Position numbers and translations under genes: made by a program
In this document: positions 1 through 10,859 of the stretch, piece after piece
Layout of the letters: each line of letters begins with the position of its first letter
How positions within the stretch are numbered: position 1 is the first letter of the stretch
Source: Caballeronia sp.
GTDB taxonomy: Bacteria > Pseudomonadota > Gammaproteobacteria > Burkholderiales > Burkholderiaceae
Direction: 5' to 3'
DNA length: 64,000 bases
Assembly (NCBI RefSeq): GCF_028292365.1
Contig: NZ_JAQGMM010000283.1
Coordinates: 1 to 64,000, forward strand
Notes under the pieces: generated by a model
The model's database searches: none
Told to the model about the DNA's origin: nothing
Seen by the model: only the letters and a program-made list of their open reading frames with translations

Positions 1-367
1 TACGGAAGCGGTTCTCGGACGCGCCCGCGGTCACGGTCGGGAAGAAGCCTGCGCGCTGATAGTCAACGAACGCGCGAGCTTGCTGCAACTGCGCGACCGC
101 TTTCTTTACGGTCTGGTTCGATACATCAATACGGCTTTCGAGTTCGTTCAACGTTGGGTCACCAAAGACGGTCCACCATGGGCCACGCGACTGGGTATCC
201 GCGGGCGTGGCGGGCGCCCAACCCGCAGTGCCGGCATAGTGCGCCGGTACGGTGAGGTCCGGCTTGTGGTAAGCAGGCAAGGTGGAGCAAGCGCTGAGTG
301 CGACGCCCAGGCAGATGACCAACGTCTTGCGGGCGAGGGCGGAGGGTGATATGAGCGTAAGCGGCAT
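1..367 (-). CDS. RND efflux outer membrane factor, NodT family lipoprotein (C-terminus beyond the window edge)
   Basis: Reverse-strand translation MPLTLISPSALARKTLVICLGVALSACSTLPAYHKPDLTVPAHYAG...WWTVFGDPTLNELESRI; lipobox LSAC and OMF N-terminal motif; directly downstream of adaptor and pump genes. Not in the ORF list because it is open at the edge. Confidence 0.88.
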   Translation of the reverse strand, partial: MPLTLISPSALARKTLVICLGVALSACSTLPAYHKPDLTVPAHYAGTAGWAPATPADTQSRGPWWTVFGDPTLNELESRIDVSNQTVKKAVAQLQQARAFVDYQRAGFFPTVTAGASENRFR

Positions 368-378
368 GAGCACGATCC

Positions 379-1584
379 TCAGGAAGCGGACGAAACGATC
401 TGCACCGGCTCGCCTGGGCTGATCGCGTCACCCGGATTGTCGATGACCCGGTCGGTTGCTGTGAGCCCGGTCGTGACTTCCACGTGGGTGCCGAAATCCC
501 GCCCAATGGTTACTGTCTTGAGGGCGGTTTTACCCGTACTGTCGACCACCGCAACGGTCACGCCATTGGGTCTGAACAGGAGCGCGCTCACCGGCAGGTC
601 GAGTGCGGGGCTGGCGTTCTGCAGCGCCAGATGTACCTGTGCATAGGCGCCTGGCAGCAGCGCGCCGTCGCGATTGTCGACATCGACTTCGACATGCATC
701 GTGCGGCTGACCGGATCGATCGCGCCGGCGCTGCGTGCGACTTTCGCGGCAAATCGCCTGCCCGGATATTGCTGCACACTCAGATAGACCTCGGTGCCCG
801 GCGTGACGTAGGGCGCGTCGTTTTGCGGCACATCGACGAACACTCGCAACGTGTCCGTCTGCTCCACATGAAAGAGTTCACCAGGCAGGGCGGCCAGACC
901 CGGCGAACCGCCCGCCGTGACGAGCGCGCCCACGTCCACGTTGCGCGCTGTCACCACGCCGTCGAAGGGTGCGCTTACCTTCTCGTACGACACCAGCTCT
1001 GAGAGGCGCTGCACATTGGCCTGTGCGGACTGCAGCATGGCGCGTTTCGCTTCCATGTCGCTGACCTTCGTGTCGGTGTCCTGTTGCGAGACCGACTGCG
1101 TCTTCAGCATGTCCTGCCAGCGTTGCGCGCTGACCTTCGAATAGTTGAAATTGGCTTGCGCCGTTGCTGCGTCGGCGCGAGCCTGCTGAAGCTGTGCATC
1201 GAGTTCCGGTGTCTGGATGACAGCCAGCGTTTGCCCTGCCTTCACCCTGGCGCCAATGTCGGCGTACCAGTGCTCGAGATAACCGCTTGTACGAGCGTAG
1301 ATCGAGGCATCGGCGTAGGGCATCACCGAGCCGGGCAGCAGGAGTTCCTCAATCGCAGGCGCATTGCGCGGCTTGATGACCGAGACGCTTAGCGCATGCT
1401 GTGCAGCGGCTTGCGAGGTCAGCGCGGTACTGGCTTGTAGTCGCGGAACAATGCCAATCACAAGCAACGCGGCAGCAATGGCGCCGAATGCCAGCGGCAT
1501 CATGAAGCGTCGCCGGATGGCGGCCTCGGCGGTCGTCTTATCAGCCAGCACCGCTGGTTCGTGCGTGTCGTTACGATGGTTCAT
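379..1584 (-). CDS. RND efflux periplasmic adaptor subunit (HlyD/MFP family)
   Basis: 401 aa, N-terminal TM, barrel-sandwich hybrid motif (GYLEHWYADIGARVKAGQTLAVIQTPELDAQL) and KVSAPFDGVVTARNVDVGALV. Confidence 0.93.
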   Translation of the reverse strand: MNHRNDTHEPAVLADKTTAEAAIRRRFMMPLAFGAIAAALLVIGIVPRLQASTALTSQAAAQHALSVSVIKPRNAPAIEELLLPGSVMPYADASIYARTSGYLEHWYADIGARVKAGQTLAVIQTPELDAQLQQARADAATAQANFNYSKVSAQRWQDMLKTQSVSQQDTDTKVSDMEAKRAMLQSAQANVQRLSELVSYEKVSAPFDGVVTARNVDVGALVTAGGSPGLAALPGELFHVEQTDTLRVFVDVPQNDAPYVTPGTEVYLSVQQYPGRRFAAKVARSAGAIDPVSRTMHVEVDVDNRDGALLPGAYAQVHLALQNASPALDLPVSALLFRPNGVTVAVVDSTGKTALKTVTIGRDFGTHVEVTTGLTATDRVIDNPGDAISPGEPVQIVSSAS

Positions 1585-1607
1585 GGTCTATGCTCGTTTA
1601 AAGGCAG

Positions 1608-4600
1608 TCACTGAATTGCCGGAGTGGTTTGCGCCGCTGCCGCTTTACTCATACGGCGCTTTTCGATCCACGCGTGGACCATGCCGAATACGACCGGGAC
1701 GAATAGCAGGGTGGCGACCGTGCCGATCGCCAGGCCACCGATCACGGCACGCCCGAGCGGCGCATTCTGTTCGCCGCCGTCACCCAGGCCGAGCGCCATC
1801 GGCAACATGCCGATCAACATCGCGAGCGCGGTCATCAGCACGGGCCGGAAGCGGTTGAAGCCGGCTTCGAGGGCCGCGGTCAGCGGCGGCGCCCCGCCTT
1901 GCAACATCTCGCGCGCGGTGTTGATGACAAGAATGCTGTTGGCCGTTGCAATGCCGATGCACAGGATCGTGCCTGTGAGCGCCGGCACGCTCAGCGTGGT
2001 ATGCGTGGCGAAGAGCATCCACGCGATGCCCGCCAGTGACGCGGGCAAGCCGCTGATGATGATCAACGGGTCGATCCACGACTGGAAGTTCACGACCATC
2101 AGCAGGTAGACCAGCGCGATGGCGAATGCGAGTCCCAGTCCCAGGCCGCTAAACGATTCATTCATCGACTGCACCTGGCCGCGAATGACGATCGACGCGC
2201 CGGCGGGAAGCTGTGCCTGTGCCTGGTCCACGAGCCGGGTCACGTCCGACGCCACGCCGCCCAGGTCGCGTCCTTGCGCTGAAGCGAATATATCGAGCAC
2301 GGGCTGCACGTTGTAGTGCGAGATCACGGCCTGTTGCGAGCCGCGCGACATCGTGCCCAATGAACCCAACAGGCTTTGCGGCGAAGAGGAAGCCGCGTCC
2401 TTCGTCAGCGGTACATTCGCCAGGGTCTGCAGCGAATGAATATCGTATTGCGGCACTTCAGTCATCAACGGATAACTCACGCCGTTCTTCGGATCGAGCC
2501 AGAAGTTAGGCGTTGTCTGCGAGCTGCCCGACAGCGCGATCAGCAGGTTTTGCGCAACATCACGTTGCGTGAGGCCGGCTTGCATCGCCTTGGTCCGATC
2601 TACGTTGATGTTGATCGCGGGTTCGTCGCCGGGCTGCTGAATCCGGGCATCGACGAGGCCACGCACGCTCCTCAGCTTCGCCAGCAGGTTGTTCGCCACC
2701 ACGCGGTTCTGATCGAGCTTGTTGCCGACGATCTGGATGTCGATCGGTGCGGGGAGGCCGAAGTTCAGGATCTGGCTGACGATATCCGCCGGGAGGAACG
2801 CGAAGGTCGTGCCGGGGAACGAAGCGGTCAGTACGTTGCGCAGTTTTGCGACATAGTCCGCTGTGGGCGCGTGTCCTTTCTTTAACGTGATCATGATGTC
2901 GGCGTCTCCCGATCCGACCGGCGCTGACGAGTCATAGGTCAGGTTGATCCCACTTACCGGCACGCCAATGTTATCGAGCAACGCGGCCTCGTCCGACTTT
3001 GGAATGACTGTGCGGATCTTCGCTTCGACTTCGTCCGCGAGACGCGCGGTCTGTTCGATCCTTGTGCCGGTGGGGGCGCGCATGTGAAGGCGGATTTCGC
3101 CGGTATCGACAGCCGGGAAGAAGTCTCGGCCTGTGAAGGGCACGAGCGCGAACGACCCCACGCAGAGCAGCATGAACACCAGCAGAAAGCGGTGGCGGCT
3201 TTCAATCGCGCGGGTGAGCGTCGCCTTGTAGCCGTGGCGCAATGCTTCGAAGCGACGTTCGAAGCCAGCCTGGAATCGCATCAGGAAAGCGAACGGTCCG
3301 CGTGCCGGCCTGCCGTCTTTCGACGGCATTTTCATCAGGTACATCGCGAGGGTCGGAATCAGCGTGCGCGAGAAGAAGTAGGACGCGCACATCGCAAACA
3401 CAACGGCTTCAGCCAGCGGTACAAACAGATATCGCGCGACCCCTGAGAGGAGGAACATCGGCACGAACACGATGCAGATAGAGAGCGTTGAAACGAAGGT
3501 CGGGACCGCGATTTCGCCCGATCCGTTGAGAATGGCGTCGTGTAGAAGCGCCCCTCGTTCCAGATGGTGGGTGATATTTTCGATAGCAACCGTCGCGTCG
3601 TCGACGAGGATCCCGACCGCCAGCGCCAGCCCCCCGAGGGTCATGATGTTGATGGTTTGCCCGAGCGCGGATAGCGCGATCAGCGAGGTTAGTACCGAGA
3701 GAGGAATGGTGACGGCAATGATCAGCGTTGCGCGCCAACTGCCGAGGAACAGCAGGATCATCAACGCAGTCAGGCATGCCGCGATCAACGCTTCCCGCAC
3801 GACGCCGGTCACGGCCGACTTCACGAATACCGACTGATCGGAAAGCGCCGTGATGTGCAGCGCCTTCGGCAGGCCTGCTGAGATTTTCGGCAGCATGGAC
3901 TTGATCTGTCCGATGATTGTCAGCGTCGACGTGCTACCCGTCTTTTCCACGGTGAGCAGCGCGGCGCGCTTGCCGTCGCTGCGCACGATGTTGGTTTGCG
4001 GCGCATACCCGTCACGCACCTGCGCGACGTCCCGTACATAGACCACGCCGCCTTTGACCGTCTTGATCGGCAAGTTGTTGAGCGCTGCGACGCTGTCCGT
4101 GCTCCCGTTCATCTGCACGTTGTATTCACGTGCGCCGATCTTCGCCGTGCCACCGGGCAGGATCAGGTTCTGCGCATTGACGGCATTGACCACATCGCTG
4201 GGCGACAAGCCTTTGGCCTGCAATGCGCGCGGATCAATGTCGATCATGATCTGGCGGATCTTGCCGCCGAAGGGCAGCGGTACGGCCGCGCCCTGCACCG
4301 TGGCAAGCTGCGTGCGTATGAAGCTGTTACCCAGGTCGTAGAGCGTTTGCTCGGGCAGCGTATTGCTCGACAGCCCCAGTTGCAGGATAGGGACGGTCGA
4401 CGCGTTGTACGTAATGATGTTCGGCGGCAGCGTGCCCGGCGGCAGCACGCGCAGAATGGACTCGGAATTCGAGCCGGCTTCGGCAATGGCGCGGTTGATG
4501 TCCGCGCCGGGATGAAAGAATATCTTGATGACCGAGACGCCGTTCAGCGACTGCGATTCAATATGTTCGATATCTTCAACATCGGAAGTCAGCGCGCGTT

Positions 4601-4802
4601 CATAGTTCGACGTGATCCGATTCGCCATGTCCTCCGCGGAGAAGCCGTTAAACGACCAGACGACGCTGACCACCGGAATATTGATATTGGGAAAAATATC
4701 CGTAGGTGTACGCATGATGGCGAGCGGTCCGATCAGGAACAGCAGGATCGCAAGCACGATGAAGGTATAGGGCCTGCGCAGGGCCAGTCTGACAATCCAC
4801 AT
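1608..4802 (-). CDS. RND efflux pump permease (AcrB/HAE1-type)
   Basis: 1064 aa with RND motifs (RRPYTFIVLAILLFLIGPLAIMRTPTDIFPNINIPVVSVVWSFNGFSAEDMANRI; GGLALAVGILVDDATVAIENI). Confidence 0.95.
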   Translation of the reverse strand: MWIVRLALRRPYTFIVLAILLFLIGPLAIMRTPTDIFPNINIPVVSVVWSFNGFSAEDMANRITSNYERALTSDVEDIEHIESQSLNGVSVIKIFFHPGADINRAIAEAGSNSESILRVLPPGTLPPNIITYNASTVPILQLGLSSNTLPEQTLYDLGNSFIRTQLATVQGAAVPLPFGGKIRQIMIDIDPRALQAKGLSPSDVVNAVNAQNLILPGGTAKIGAREYNVQMNGSTDSVAALNNLPIKTVKGGVVYVRDVAQVRDGYAPQTNIVRSDGKRAALLTVEKTGSTSTLTIIGQIKSMLPKISAGLPKALHITALSDQSVFVKSAVTGVVREALIAACLTALMILLFLGSWRATLIIAVTIPLSVLTSLIALSALGQTINIMTLGGLALAVGILVDDATVAIENITHHLERGALLHDAILNGSGEIAVPTFVSTLSICIVFVPMFLLSGVARYLFVPLAEAVVFAMCASYFFSRTLIPTLAMYLMKMPSKDGRPARGPFAFLMRFQAGFERRFEALRHGYKATLTRAIESRHRFLLVFMLLCVGSFALVPFTGRDFFPAVDTGEIRLHMRAPTGTRIEQTARLADEVEAKIRTVIPKSDEAALLDNIGVPVSGINLTYDSSAPVGSGDADIMITLKKGHAPTADYVAKLRNVLTASFPGTTFAFLPADIVSQILNFGLPAPIDIQIVGNKLDQNRVVANNLLAKLRSVRGLVDARIQQPGDEPAININVDRTKAMQAGLTQRDVAQNLLIALSGSSQTTPNFWLDPKNGVSYPLMTEVPQYDIHSLQTLANVPLTKDAASSSPQSLLGSLGTMSRGSQQAVISHYNVQPVLDIFASAQGRDLGGVASDVTRLVDQAQAQLPAGASIVIRGQVQSMNESFSGLGLGLAFAIALVYLLMVVNFQSWIDPLIIISGLPASLAGIAWMLFATHTTLSVPALTGTILCIGIATANSILVINTAREMLQGGAPPLTAALEAGFNRFRPVLMTALAMLIGMLPMALGLGDGGEQNAPLGRAVIGGLAIGTVATLLFVPVVFGMVHAWIEKRRMSKAAAAQTTPAIQ

Positions 4803-5078
4803 TGGAAATTCCCGGAAGATAAGCCGCGTTTGAAAGCGGAGACTTCGAAACGTGCGGTCAGTGTGACGATCCGGTCTTTACCCGGTACTGACGGCAAGGT
4901 TACAAAGTTGTTATCTTCGAATGCCGGGGTGTGCAATATGACGATCTTGTCATCTGGGCGTCAGCTTCGAGTCAGTGCATGCCGTGCAGAATGAAGTTGC
5001 TTACCGTCTCTTACCGGACGATGAAGCATGGGCTTCATTCATTGAGAGTGAAGCCACTTTTCAAAGAGGCTACCCGTC

Positions 5079-5384
5079 ATGAAAACACTGATCTGCACAA
5101 CACTTGCCCTGGTCCTGGCTGCTCCCGCCATCTCGTTCGCCCAAACCACGGATCAGCCCGTGACGCGTGCCCAGGTGCGCGCCGATCTCATCCAGGTCGA
5201 GAACGCGGGATGGCGCCCGAACTCGCAGGACGCTTTCTATCCGGCTGATATTCAGGCTGCTGAAGCTCGCGTGCATTCAGGAAACACCACCACCGGTTAC
5301 GGCGGAGCCACGGAAAATGGAACGTCAATGTCGCAGCCATCCACCAGCGGAGCCGTGGTGGCCCCCATGTATAAGGGGCAGTGA
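5079..5384 (+). CDS. DUF4148 domain-containing secreted protein
   Basis: 101 aa, signal peptide MKTLICTTLALVLAAPAISFAQ followed by TRAQVRADLIQVENAGWRPN...YPADIQAAEARV. Confidence 0.85.
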   Translation: MKTLICTTLALVLAAPAISFAQTTDQPVTRAQVRADLIQVENAGWRPNSQDAFYPADIQAAEARVHSGNTTTGYGGATENGTSMSQPSTSGAVVAPMYKGQ

Positions 5385-5547
5385 TTCAGGGACAGTGATT
5401 CGGACGGTGGTGTAGAGACTGCTGGCGGGCGGCTTGATTAGCTGGATTGCGTAGTGCATCTAAGCGGGTATCCCCCGCGAATGAGGGAAGTTGCGGCCGC
5501 TGACAGAAACACCGGCGGAGACAACAGCATTGAACGCGATATTGAGC

Positions 5548-5585
5548 GGCCAAGCACCGGACTAACCAACGTCCGGCGCTTGGCC
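5548..5585. terminator. Long stem-loop between convergent genes, probable bidirectional terminator
   Basis: GGCCAAGCACCGGAC-taaccaac-GTCCGGCGCTTGGCC: 15 bp arms with one mismatch; no clear U-tract. Confidence 0.55.
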
Positions 5586-5623
5586 GTTGCCTGAGTTTGG
5601 CGCTAAGTCAGCTATACAACCCA

Positions 5624-6484
5624 TCAGATGCGCTGTCCTTCCTCACAGTTCTCACCATTGACCCCCGCTTGCAACGCGCGCACGCGCGCTGGCAGGAAAG
5701 GATGGATCAACAGTTGGTAAGCGCCGCCACCAATCACGCCGCCTATCAACGGGGCGACCACCGGAATCCACCAGTAGTTGTCCGGTGAAGGCAGCGCGGA
5801 CGAACCCCAGCCAGCAAAGTATGCAAACAAACGCGGGCCAAGATCGCGGGCCGGATTCATTGCCCAGGCTTCCAGATAGCCCATCGACGATCCAAGGATT
5901 GCCACCAGGAACCCGATCATGAGCGCGCCCGCATTTGCCTGGGGCGCCATTTCGTTGAACTGCTCGGTGATCGCGAAAATCCCGAACAAGAGAAACGCCG
6001 TCAGAATGACTTCATCGGAGAACGCGTGCATGGGGGTGATGGCCAGGCCCGGATGCGTGAAGAACACGCCCGCTGCGCCGCCGTCCGCCCGTGACAGATG
6101 ATGAACCAGGTTGTAATGGTCGATCACCGGCCCGAACAGCGCATAAACAATGACGGCGCCCAGAATGCCGCCAACGAGTTGCGCCACCCAGTAGGGCAAC
6201 ACTTTCTTCCACGAGAAACCGCGGAACAACGCGAGGGCCAGTGTCACCGCAGGATTGGCATGGGTGCCCGAAATAGAGCCGGTCACATAAATGGCGAGCG
6301 TCACCGCCAGGCCCCACGACATGCAGACACCCCAGTAGGCATTCACATACGGGCTGGGATCGTACAGCACATACATGCACGCCACTGAATCACCGAACGC
6401 GATGATGATGAGGACGGCGATAGCCTCGGATATGAGTTCGCCGACAAATTGCCTGCCGGCAGGTTTTGCAATAGCTGATGGCAT
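5624..6484 (-). CDS. glpF: MIP family aquaglyceroporin (glycerol uptake facilitator)
   Basis: 286 aa; two NPA motifs (GTHANPAVT, AMNPARDLGPR), six TM-like segments; adjacent to glpK. Confidence 0.9.
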   Translation of the reverse strand: MPSAIAKPAGRQFVGELISEAIAVLIIIAFGDSVACMYVLYDPSPYVNAYWGVCMSWGLAVTLAIYVTGSISGTHANPAVTLALALFRGFSWKKVLPYWVAQLVGGILGAVIVYALFGPVIDHYNLVHHLSRADGGAAGVFFTHPGLAITPMHAFSDEVILTAFLLFGIFAITEQFNEMAPQANAGALMIGFLVAILGSSMGYLEAWAMNPARDLGPRLFAYFAGWGSSALPSPDNYWWIPVVAPLIGGVIGGGAYQLLIHPFLPARVRALQAGVNGENCEEGQRI

Positions 6485-6588
6485 ACAAAGGATTCCTAAT
6501 AGAAGATCTGCGTTGCAGCAAAGAAGGCCAGGATGCCGCGACGGAGGCTCACGTTGAACGCAAGGTCAACGTGAGTTCAACCCAAGAT

Positions 6589-8088
6589 TCAGATGGCGTC
6601 AGCCCACGCCTTGGCGGCGTTCACCGCCCGTTGCCAGCCGTGCATCTGTCGCTTGACCTCGTCAGCCGCAACATCCGGCGAGAAACGACGGTCCAGCTTC
6701 CATTGGCTTTGCAGTTCATTCACGTCTTTCCAGTAACCCACTGCCAACCCGGCCAGATAAGCCGCTCCCAGTGCAGTGGTTTCGCTGATCTGCGGACGAA
6801 CTACGTCCACACCCAGCATGTCGGCCTGGAATTGCATCAAAAGGTCGTTGGCGACCGCACCGCCGTCCACGCGCAATTCGCCAATGCGGATACCGGAATC
6901 GGCTTCCATGGCTTTCAGTACATCGATTGATTGAAATGCGATGCTTTCCAGCGCCGCTCGTGCAATGTGGCCGGAGGTCGTGCCACGTGTTAGGCCGAAC
7001 AGCGTGCCGCGCGCGCGTGCATTCCAGTGCGGCGCTCCCAGGCCGGCGAAGGCGGGCACCATATAGACGCCATCACTATGCGGCACGCTGCGCGCAAGCG
7101 CTTCGATTTCACTGGCACTCTTGATGATGCCAAGGCCGTCGCGAACCCATTGCACGACAGCACCACCAATAAAGATGCTGCCTTCCAGTGCATAGTTGAC
7201 CTGGTCGCCGATCTGCCATGCGATGGTGGTGACCAGGTTGTTGCGCGATTCGATCGGTTTCTTGCCTGTGTTCATAACGAGGAAACAACCGGTGCCGTAG
7301 GTGTTTTTCACCATGCCGGACTCCGTGCACATCTGGCCGAAGAGGGCGGCATGCTGGTCGCCTGCAATGCCGGCAATCGGAATCTTGGAGGCGAATACCG
7401 TGGTCTTGGTCGGACCGTACACGTCCGACGAGGCACGCACTTCGGGCAGCATGCTGCGCGGAATATCGAGCGCGTCGAGGAGTTCGTCGTCCCACTTGAG
7501 CGTGTGGATATTGAAGAGCATGGTGCGCGACGCATTGGTGACGTCGGTGATATGCAAGCCGTGTTTGGTGAAATTCCATACGAGCCAGCTATCGACCGTA
7601 CCGAAGGCAAGGCGTCCTTGTTTCGCTTTTTCGCGTGCGCCTTCCACGTTGTCGAGGATCCAGCGGATCTTGGTCGCGGAGAAGTAGGAATCAATAGGCA
7701 AGCCCGTCTTGGCACGGACCTTTTCTTCCAGCCCTTGCGCTTTCAACTGGTCGCAGAAGTCGGCGGTGCGACGGTCCTGCCAGACAATGGCGTTATAGAT
7801 CGGCTGGCCGGTTTCGCGATCCCAGACAATGGTGGTTTCGCGTTGGTTGGTAATGCCGATCGCGGCAATAGATGCACCGTTCAGGCCCGCGCGGGTGACG
7901 GCTTCGGCGGCGACGCCAGCCTGGGTCGACCAGATTTCCTGCGGATCGTGCTCGACCCAGCCCGGTTGCGGATAGATCTGGCCAAATTCCTTCTGCGCCA
8001 CTGACACTACGTTGCCCTGGCGATCGAACACCATGGCGCGTGAGCTTGTCGTGCCCTGATCGAGCGCGAGAATGTATTGCTCCTGCAT
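6589..8088 (-). CDS. glpK: Glycerol kinase
   Basis: [53 protein letters not shown]...; FGGY kinase. Start set at MQEQ (8088), preceded by a GGAG-type RBS. Confidence 0.97.
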   Translation of the reverse strand: MQEQYILALDQGTTSSRAMVFDRQGNVVSVAQKEFGQIYPQPGWVEHDPQEIWSTQAGVAAEAVTRAGLNGASIAAIGITNQRETTIVWDRETGQPIYNAIVWQDRRTADFCDQLKAQGLEEKVRAKTGLPIDSYFSATKIRWILDNVEGAREKAKQGRLAFGTVDSWLVWNFTKHGLHITDVTNASRTMLFNIHTLKWDDELLDALDIPRSMLPEVRASSDVYGPTKTTVFASKIPIAGIAGDQHAALFGQMCTESGMVKNTYGTGCFLVMNTGKKPIESRNNLVTTIAWQIGDQVNYALEGSIFIGGAVVQWVRDGLGIIKSASEIEALARSVPHSDGVYMVPAFAGLGAPHWNARARGTLFGLTRGTTSGHIARAALESIAFQSIDVLKAMEADSGIRIGELRVDGGAVANDLLMQFQADMLGVDVVRPQISETTALGAAYLAGLAVGYWKDVNELQSQWKLDRRFSPDVAADEVKRQMHGWQRAVNAAKAWADAI

Positions 8089-8605
8089 TGTCTTCTCCAC
8101 TGGTTTTTAGATGGATCGCCGCTTTGTGCATGATGCCTTGCGACGTTGCTGACTTCTTGTTTTGACTGCAGCTTCGGTGAGACAGGCGCTTCTACGAATA
8201 TTACGTTTTGATTGCGTCGTTAGATCCGGCTAGCCGCGTCGTGCGATTTCATGCGGTTGAAGTTAGGCCCGCCAAGAGACGGGGTGTAGGCGTGGGTTCA
8301 TCCGCAACCATCGCCTGTTTCATTGAGTGCCGGATGTTTACCTGTGCCGCAGGGGTTCAAGGCGGTCATCACATTCCGCCCCAATCCCGCCCGTGCGAGT
8401 CGCTGGTGGTCGATCCGATGGACCGCGCAGCCGAGTGGAAAGAAACTCGCTCTGTTCGCAAAAGAACACCACCCAAGGCGCATCCCGCGATATCACACAT
8501 GGTGCCGGCTTAACCATTATCTCCGTTCCATGCCCGACAGATAGGCTATTGCGTCCTGAACCTCTTCAGTTTCTCATGTCAATTAGGAAAATCTATCGAA
8601 CCGAT

Positions 8606-8645
8606 AATGTTCGAATTCGAATCCTAGTGAACAAAATCGAAAATG
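8606..8645. promoter_or_regulatory. Two contiguous GlpR-like operator sites
   Basis: AATGTTCGAATTCGAATCCT (8606-8625) and, on the reverse strand, CATTTTCGATTTTGTTCACT (8645-8626); each matches the recalled E. coli GlpR consensus WATKYTCGWTWWCGAWMATW at about 16 of 20 positions. Confidence 0.4.
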
Positions 8646-9002
8646 TAAAGGCGCATTTATGGCAAGCTGAGAGGGGCGAGCAACGCATCGGGGTTAGTAG
8701 AAAACCTCGAAACGGCACCAGTAAAAGTTTTGAAAGTTCGAAAGAGAACGGACATGGCTGGCAATAGCGCCCGCAATGGGGGTGACGCTGGAAGCGGAAG
8801 TTTGGATGTGGCGACGCCACGGTTTCTTGGGCGTGCAAGCTGCGCAGCGGCGTTCACACCTGCCATCGAATCACGATTGTTTGTACGGGGCAGCTAAAGG
8901 TATCGGGTAACCCGGCAATAATTTACGGGTGCAGGTAGAGTGAAACACCGCGACTAAAGTTCGTCGCGGCTGATGCGACGTCGAAAAAAATTGAGGCCAA
9001 CC

Positions 9003-9461
9003 ATGCGGGTCACCAGACAGGTCACCAAGCTTATTCGAATTGTCACCGTGTTCGCGCTCGCGCCCTACGGGATGTTGTCGACACCTGCACATGCAAGCGC
9101 GGTAGAAGAACAGCTCGATTGCAAATCGACGGGCCATGTGTTTATCAGCGCGCTGATGAACAGTGGCGAAATACAGTCCAAGCCCATGCATGTCGAGAAG
9201 AATTCAGTCAACGCATTCAGGCCCGCCCATGGCGTGAAGCTCACCGCGTTTGAATTCCCGGTCTTTGTAGTGCTCGGCTATGAGAAGGATGATCCGCTCT
9301 TCAAGCCTGGCAAGGGAGATCCCGTCGGGGACTGGGCTTACGGCGTAGTGGTGACAGGCGGGTCTGACGACGTCAAGGACCGCCTGCGTCAAATGGGCAG
9401 CGACGCTATCGTTCGCGAAGTCACGCCGGTGATGACGGCGATTCTTTGTAAGGCCCATTGA
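9003..9461 (+). CDS. Secreted hypothetical protein
   Basis: MRVTRQVTKLIRIVTVFALAPYGMLSTPAHASAVEEQLDCKSTGHVFISALM...; signal-peptide-like N-terminus, one clean ORF. Confidence 0.65.
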   Translation: MRVTRQVTKLIRIVTVFALAPYGMLSTPAHASAVEEQLDCKSTGHVFISALMNSGEIQSKPMHVEKNSVNAFRPAHGVKLTAFEFPVFVVLGYEKDDPLFKPGKGDPVGDWAYGVVVTGGSDDVKDRLRQMGSDAIVREVTPVMTAILCKAH

Positions 9462-9579
9462 AGGGCGAAAACGAAGGGCGCGTGGACAAGACCCCATGGC
9501 ACCGCTCGTCATGCCTGCCTTATGCCGGTGCATGGAGGGACTTCGGTACCGCTATCTCCACTCAATGCCGCATGGGTCT

Positions 9580-10788
9580 CTACTCTGCCGCCGCTGGCAG
9601 CCTTGCATTTTCGTCGCGCAGCGTGAGGCGGGCAATGGCAAACGCCACCAGCGCGGAGAGTGCGATTCCGACCACCATCGGCTTTGGCGCGCCATCGGCG
9701 AACAAGCCGGATACGGCCATCACCGCAGCGCCGACAACAAACTGCAATGCACCCATCAGCGCAGAAGCCGTACCCGCAATTGCGCCATGATTTTCAAGCG
9801 ACAACACCGCGGAAGTCGGCAAGACCAGCCCCAGGAAACCGTATCCGATAAACAGGAAAACCATCATCAGCGCGAGGCTGTCGGCGCCTGCCAGAAACAG
9901 CACCGCTACTATGCTCATCGAAATCGCGAAGCCGGTAACAGCCACGCGAATGACGCGCGGCAGGCCGTATCTGGCAGTGAGCCGCGCAGTCAACTGGCTG
10001 AAGCCGAAAAACGCCGCCGCGTTGAGCGCGAAGCACAAGCTGAACATGGTGGGCGACAAGCCATAGTGGTTGATGATCACGAACGAGGCGCTTGCCAGGT
10101 AGATGAAAAACGACGAGACGCCGAACGCACCGACAAACGTGAGACCAAGGAACGTCGGATCACTAAGTAGTTTTCGATACCCCGCGAATGCACTCGCCCA
10201 CGAGCTACCGGCGCGATGATGGATTTCCCGCGTCTCCTTCAACTGCGTAGCCGCAAGCACGAGGGCAAGTCCGCCCGCCACCGTCAGCGCCCAGAAGACC
10301 CCGCGCCAGCCGAAAGCCGCAATGATGAAGCTGCCGGTCAGCGGCGCCAATAGCGGAGACACGCTGACAACGAGCATAAGGAGCGACATGAGCCGGGTGG
10401 CATCGTGACCGGTGTAAAGGTCCCGCACAATCGCGCGCGGAACAACCATGCCGGCACACGCGCCCAACGCCTGGAGCACGCGGAAACCGATCAGCACGTG
10501 GATGTCCGGCGCAAAGGCGCAGCCCACACTGCCAATGGTAAAAATCGCGAGGCCAACATAGATCGGCATCTTGCGGCCGAAGATATCCGAGAGCGGTCCG
10601 TACACGAGCTGGCAGACGCCGAGCGTGATGAAAAACACCATCAGGCTCATTTGCACTTCGGCCGGGGTGGCGTGCAGCGCTCCCCCGATGGAAGGCAGGG
10701 CGGGCAGGTACATGTCGATGGCAAACGGGCCCACAGCTGTAATCAGGCCCAGCACAATGGCAAGTTGAAGAAAGCGTCGTGTCATCAT
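9580..10788 (-). CDS. Bcr/CflA family multidrug efflux MFS transporter
   Basis: 402 aa; PFAIDMYLPALPSIGGALHATPAEVQMSLMVFFITLGVCQLVYGPLSDIFGRK is typical of Bcr/CflA. Confidence 0.93.
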   Translation of the reverse strand: MMTRRFLQLAIVLGLITAVGPFAIDMYLPALPSIGGALHATPAEVQMSLMVFFITLGVCQLVYGPLSDIFGRKMPIYVGLAIFTIGSVGCAFAPDIHVLIGFRVLQALGACAGMVVPRAIVRDLYTGHDATRLMSLLMLVVSVSPLLAPLTGSFIIAAFGWRGVFWALTVAGGLALVLAATQLKETREIHHRAGSSWASAFAGYRKLLSDPTFLGLTFVGAFGVSSFFIYLASASFVIINHYGLSPTMFSLCFALNAAAFFGFSQLTARLTARYGLPRVIRVAVTGFAISMSIVAVLFLAGADSLALMMVFLFIGYGFLGLVLPTSAVLSLENHGAIAGTASALMGALQFVVGAAVMAVSGLFADGAPKPMVVGIALSALVAFAIARLTLRDENARLPAAAE

Positions 10789-10859
10789 TTATCGGTAGGA
10801 AAGAATGGCGGCATGGTACTCGATGTCATGCCGCTCAAGTGCGCGGCCAAGTGCGCGGG

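Noticed and set aside
3996-4994. 332 aa ORF on + strand
   Set aside because: Antisense to the RND pump gene; high-GC shadow ORF with low-complexity Arg/His/Asp-rich composition and no recognisable domain.
8754-8897. Short ORF MAGNSARNGGDAGSGSLDVATPRFLGRASC...
   Set aside because: No domain, poor start context, within a gene-poor interval; cannot be supported.
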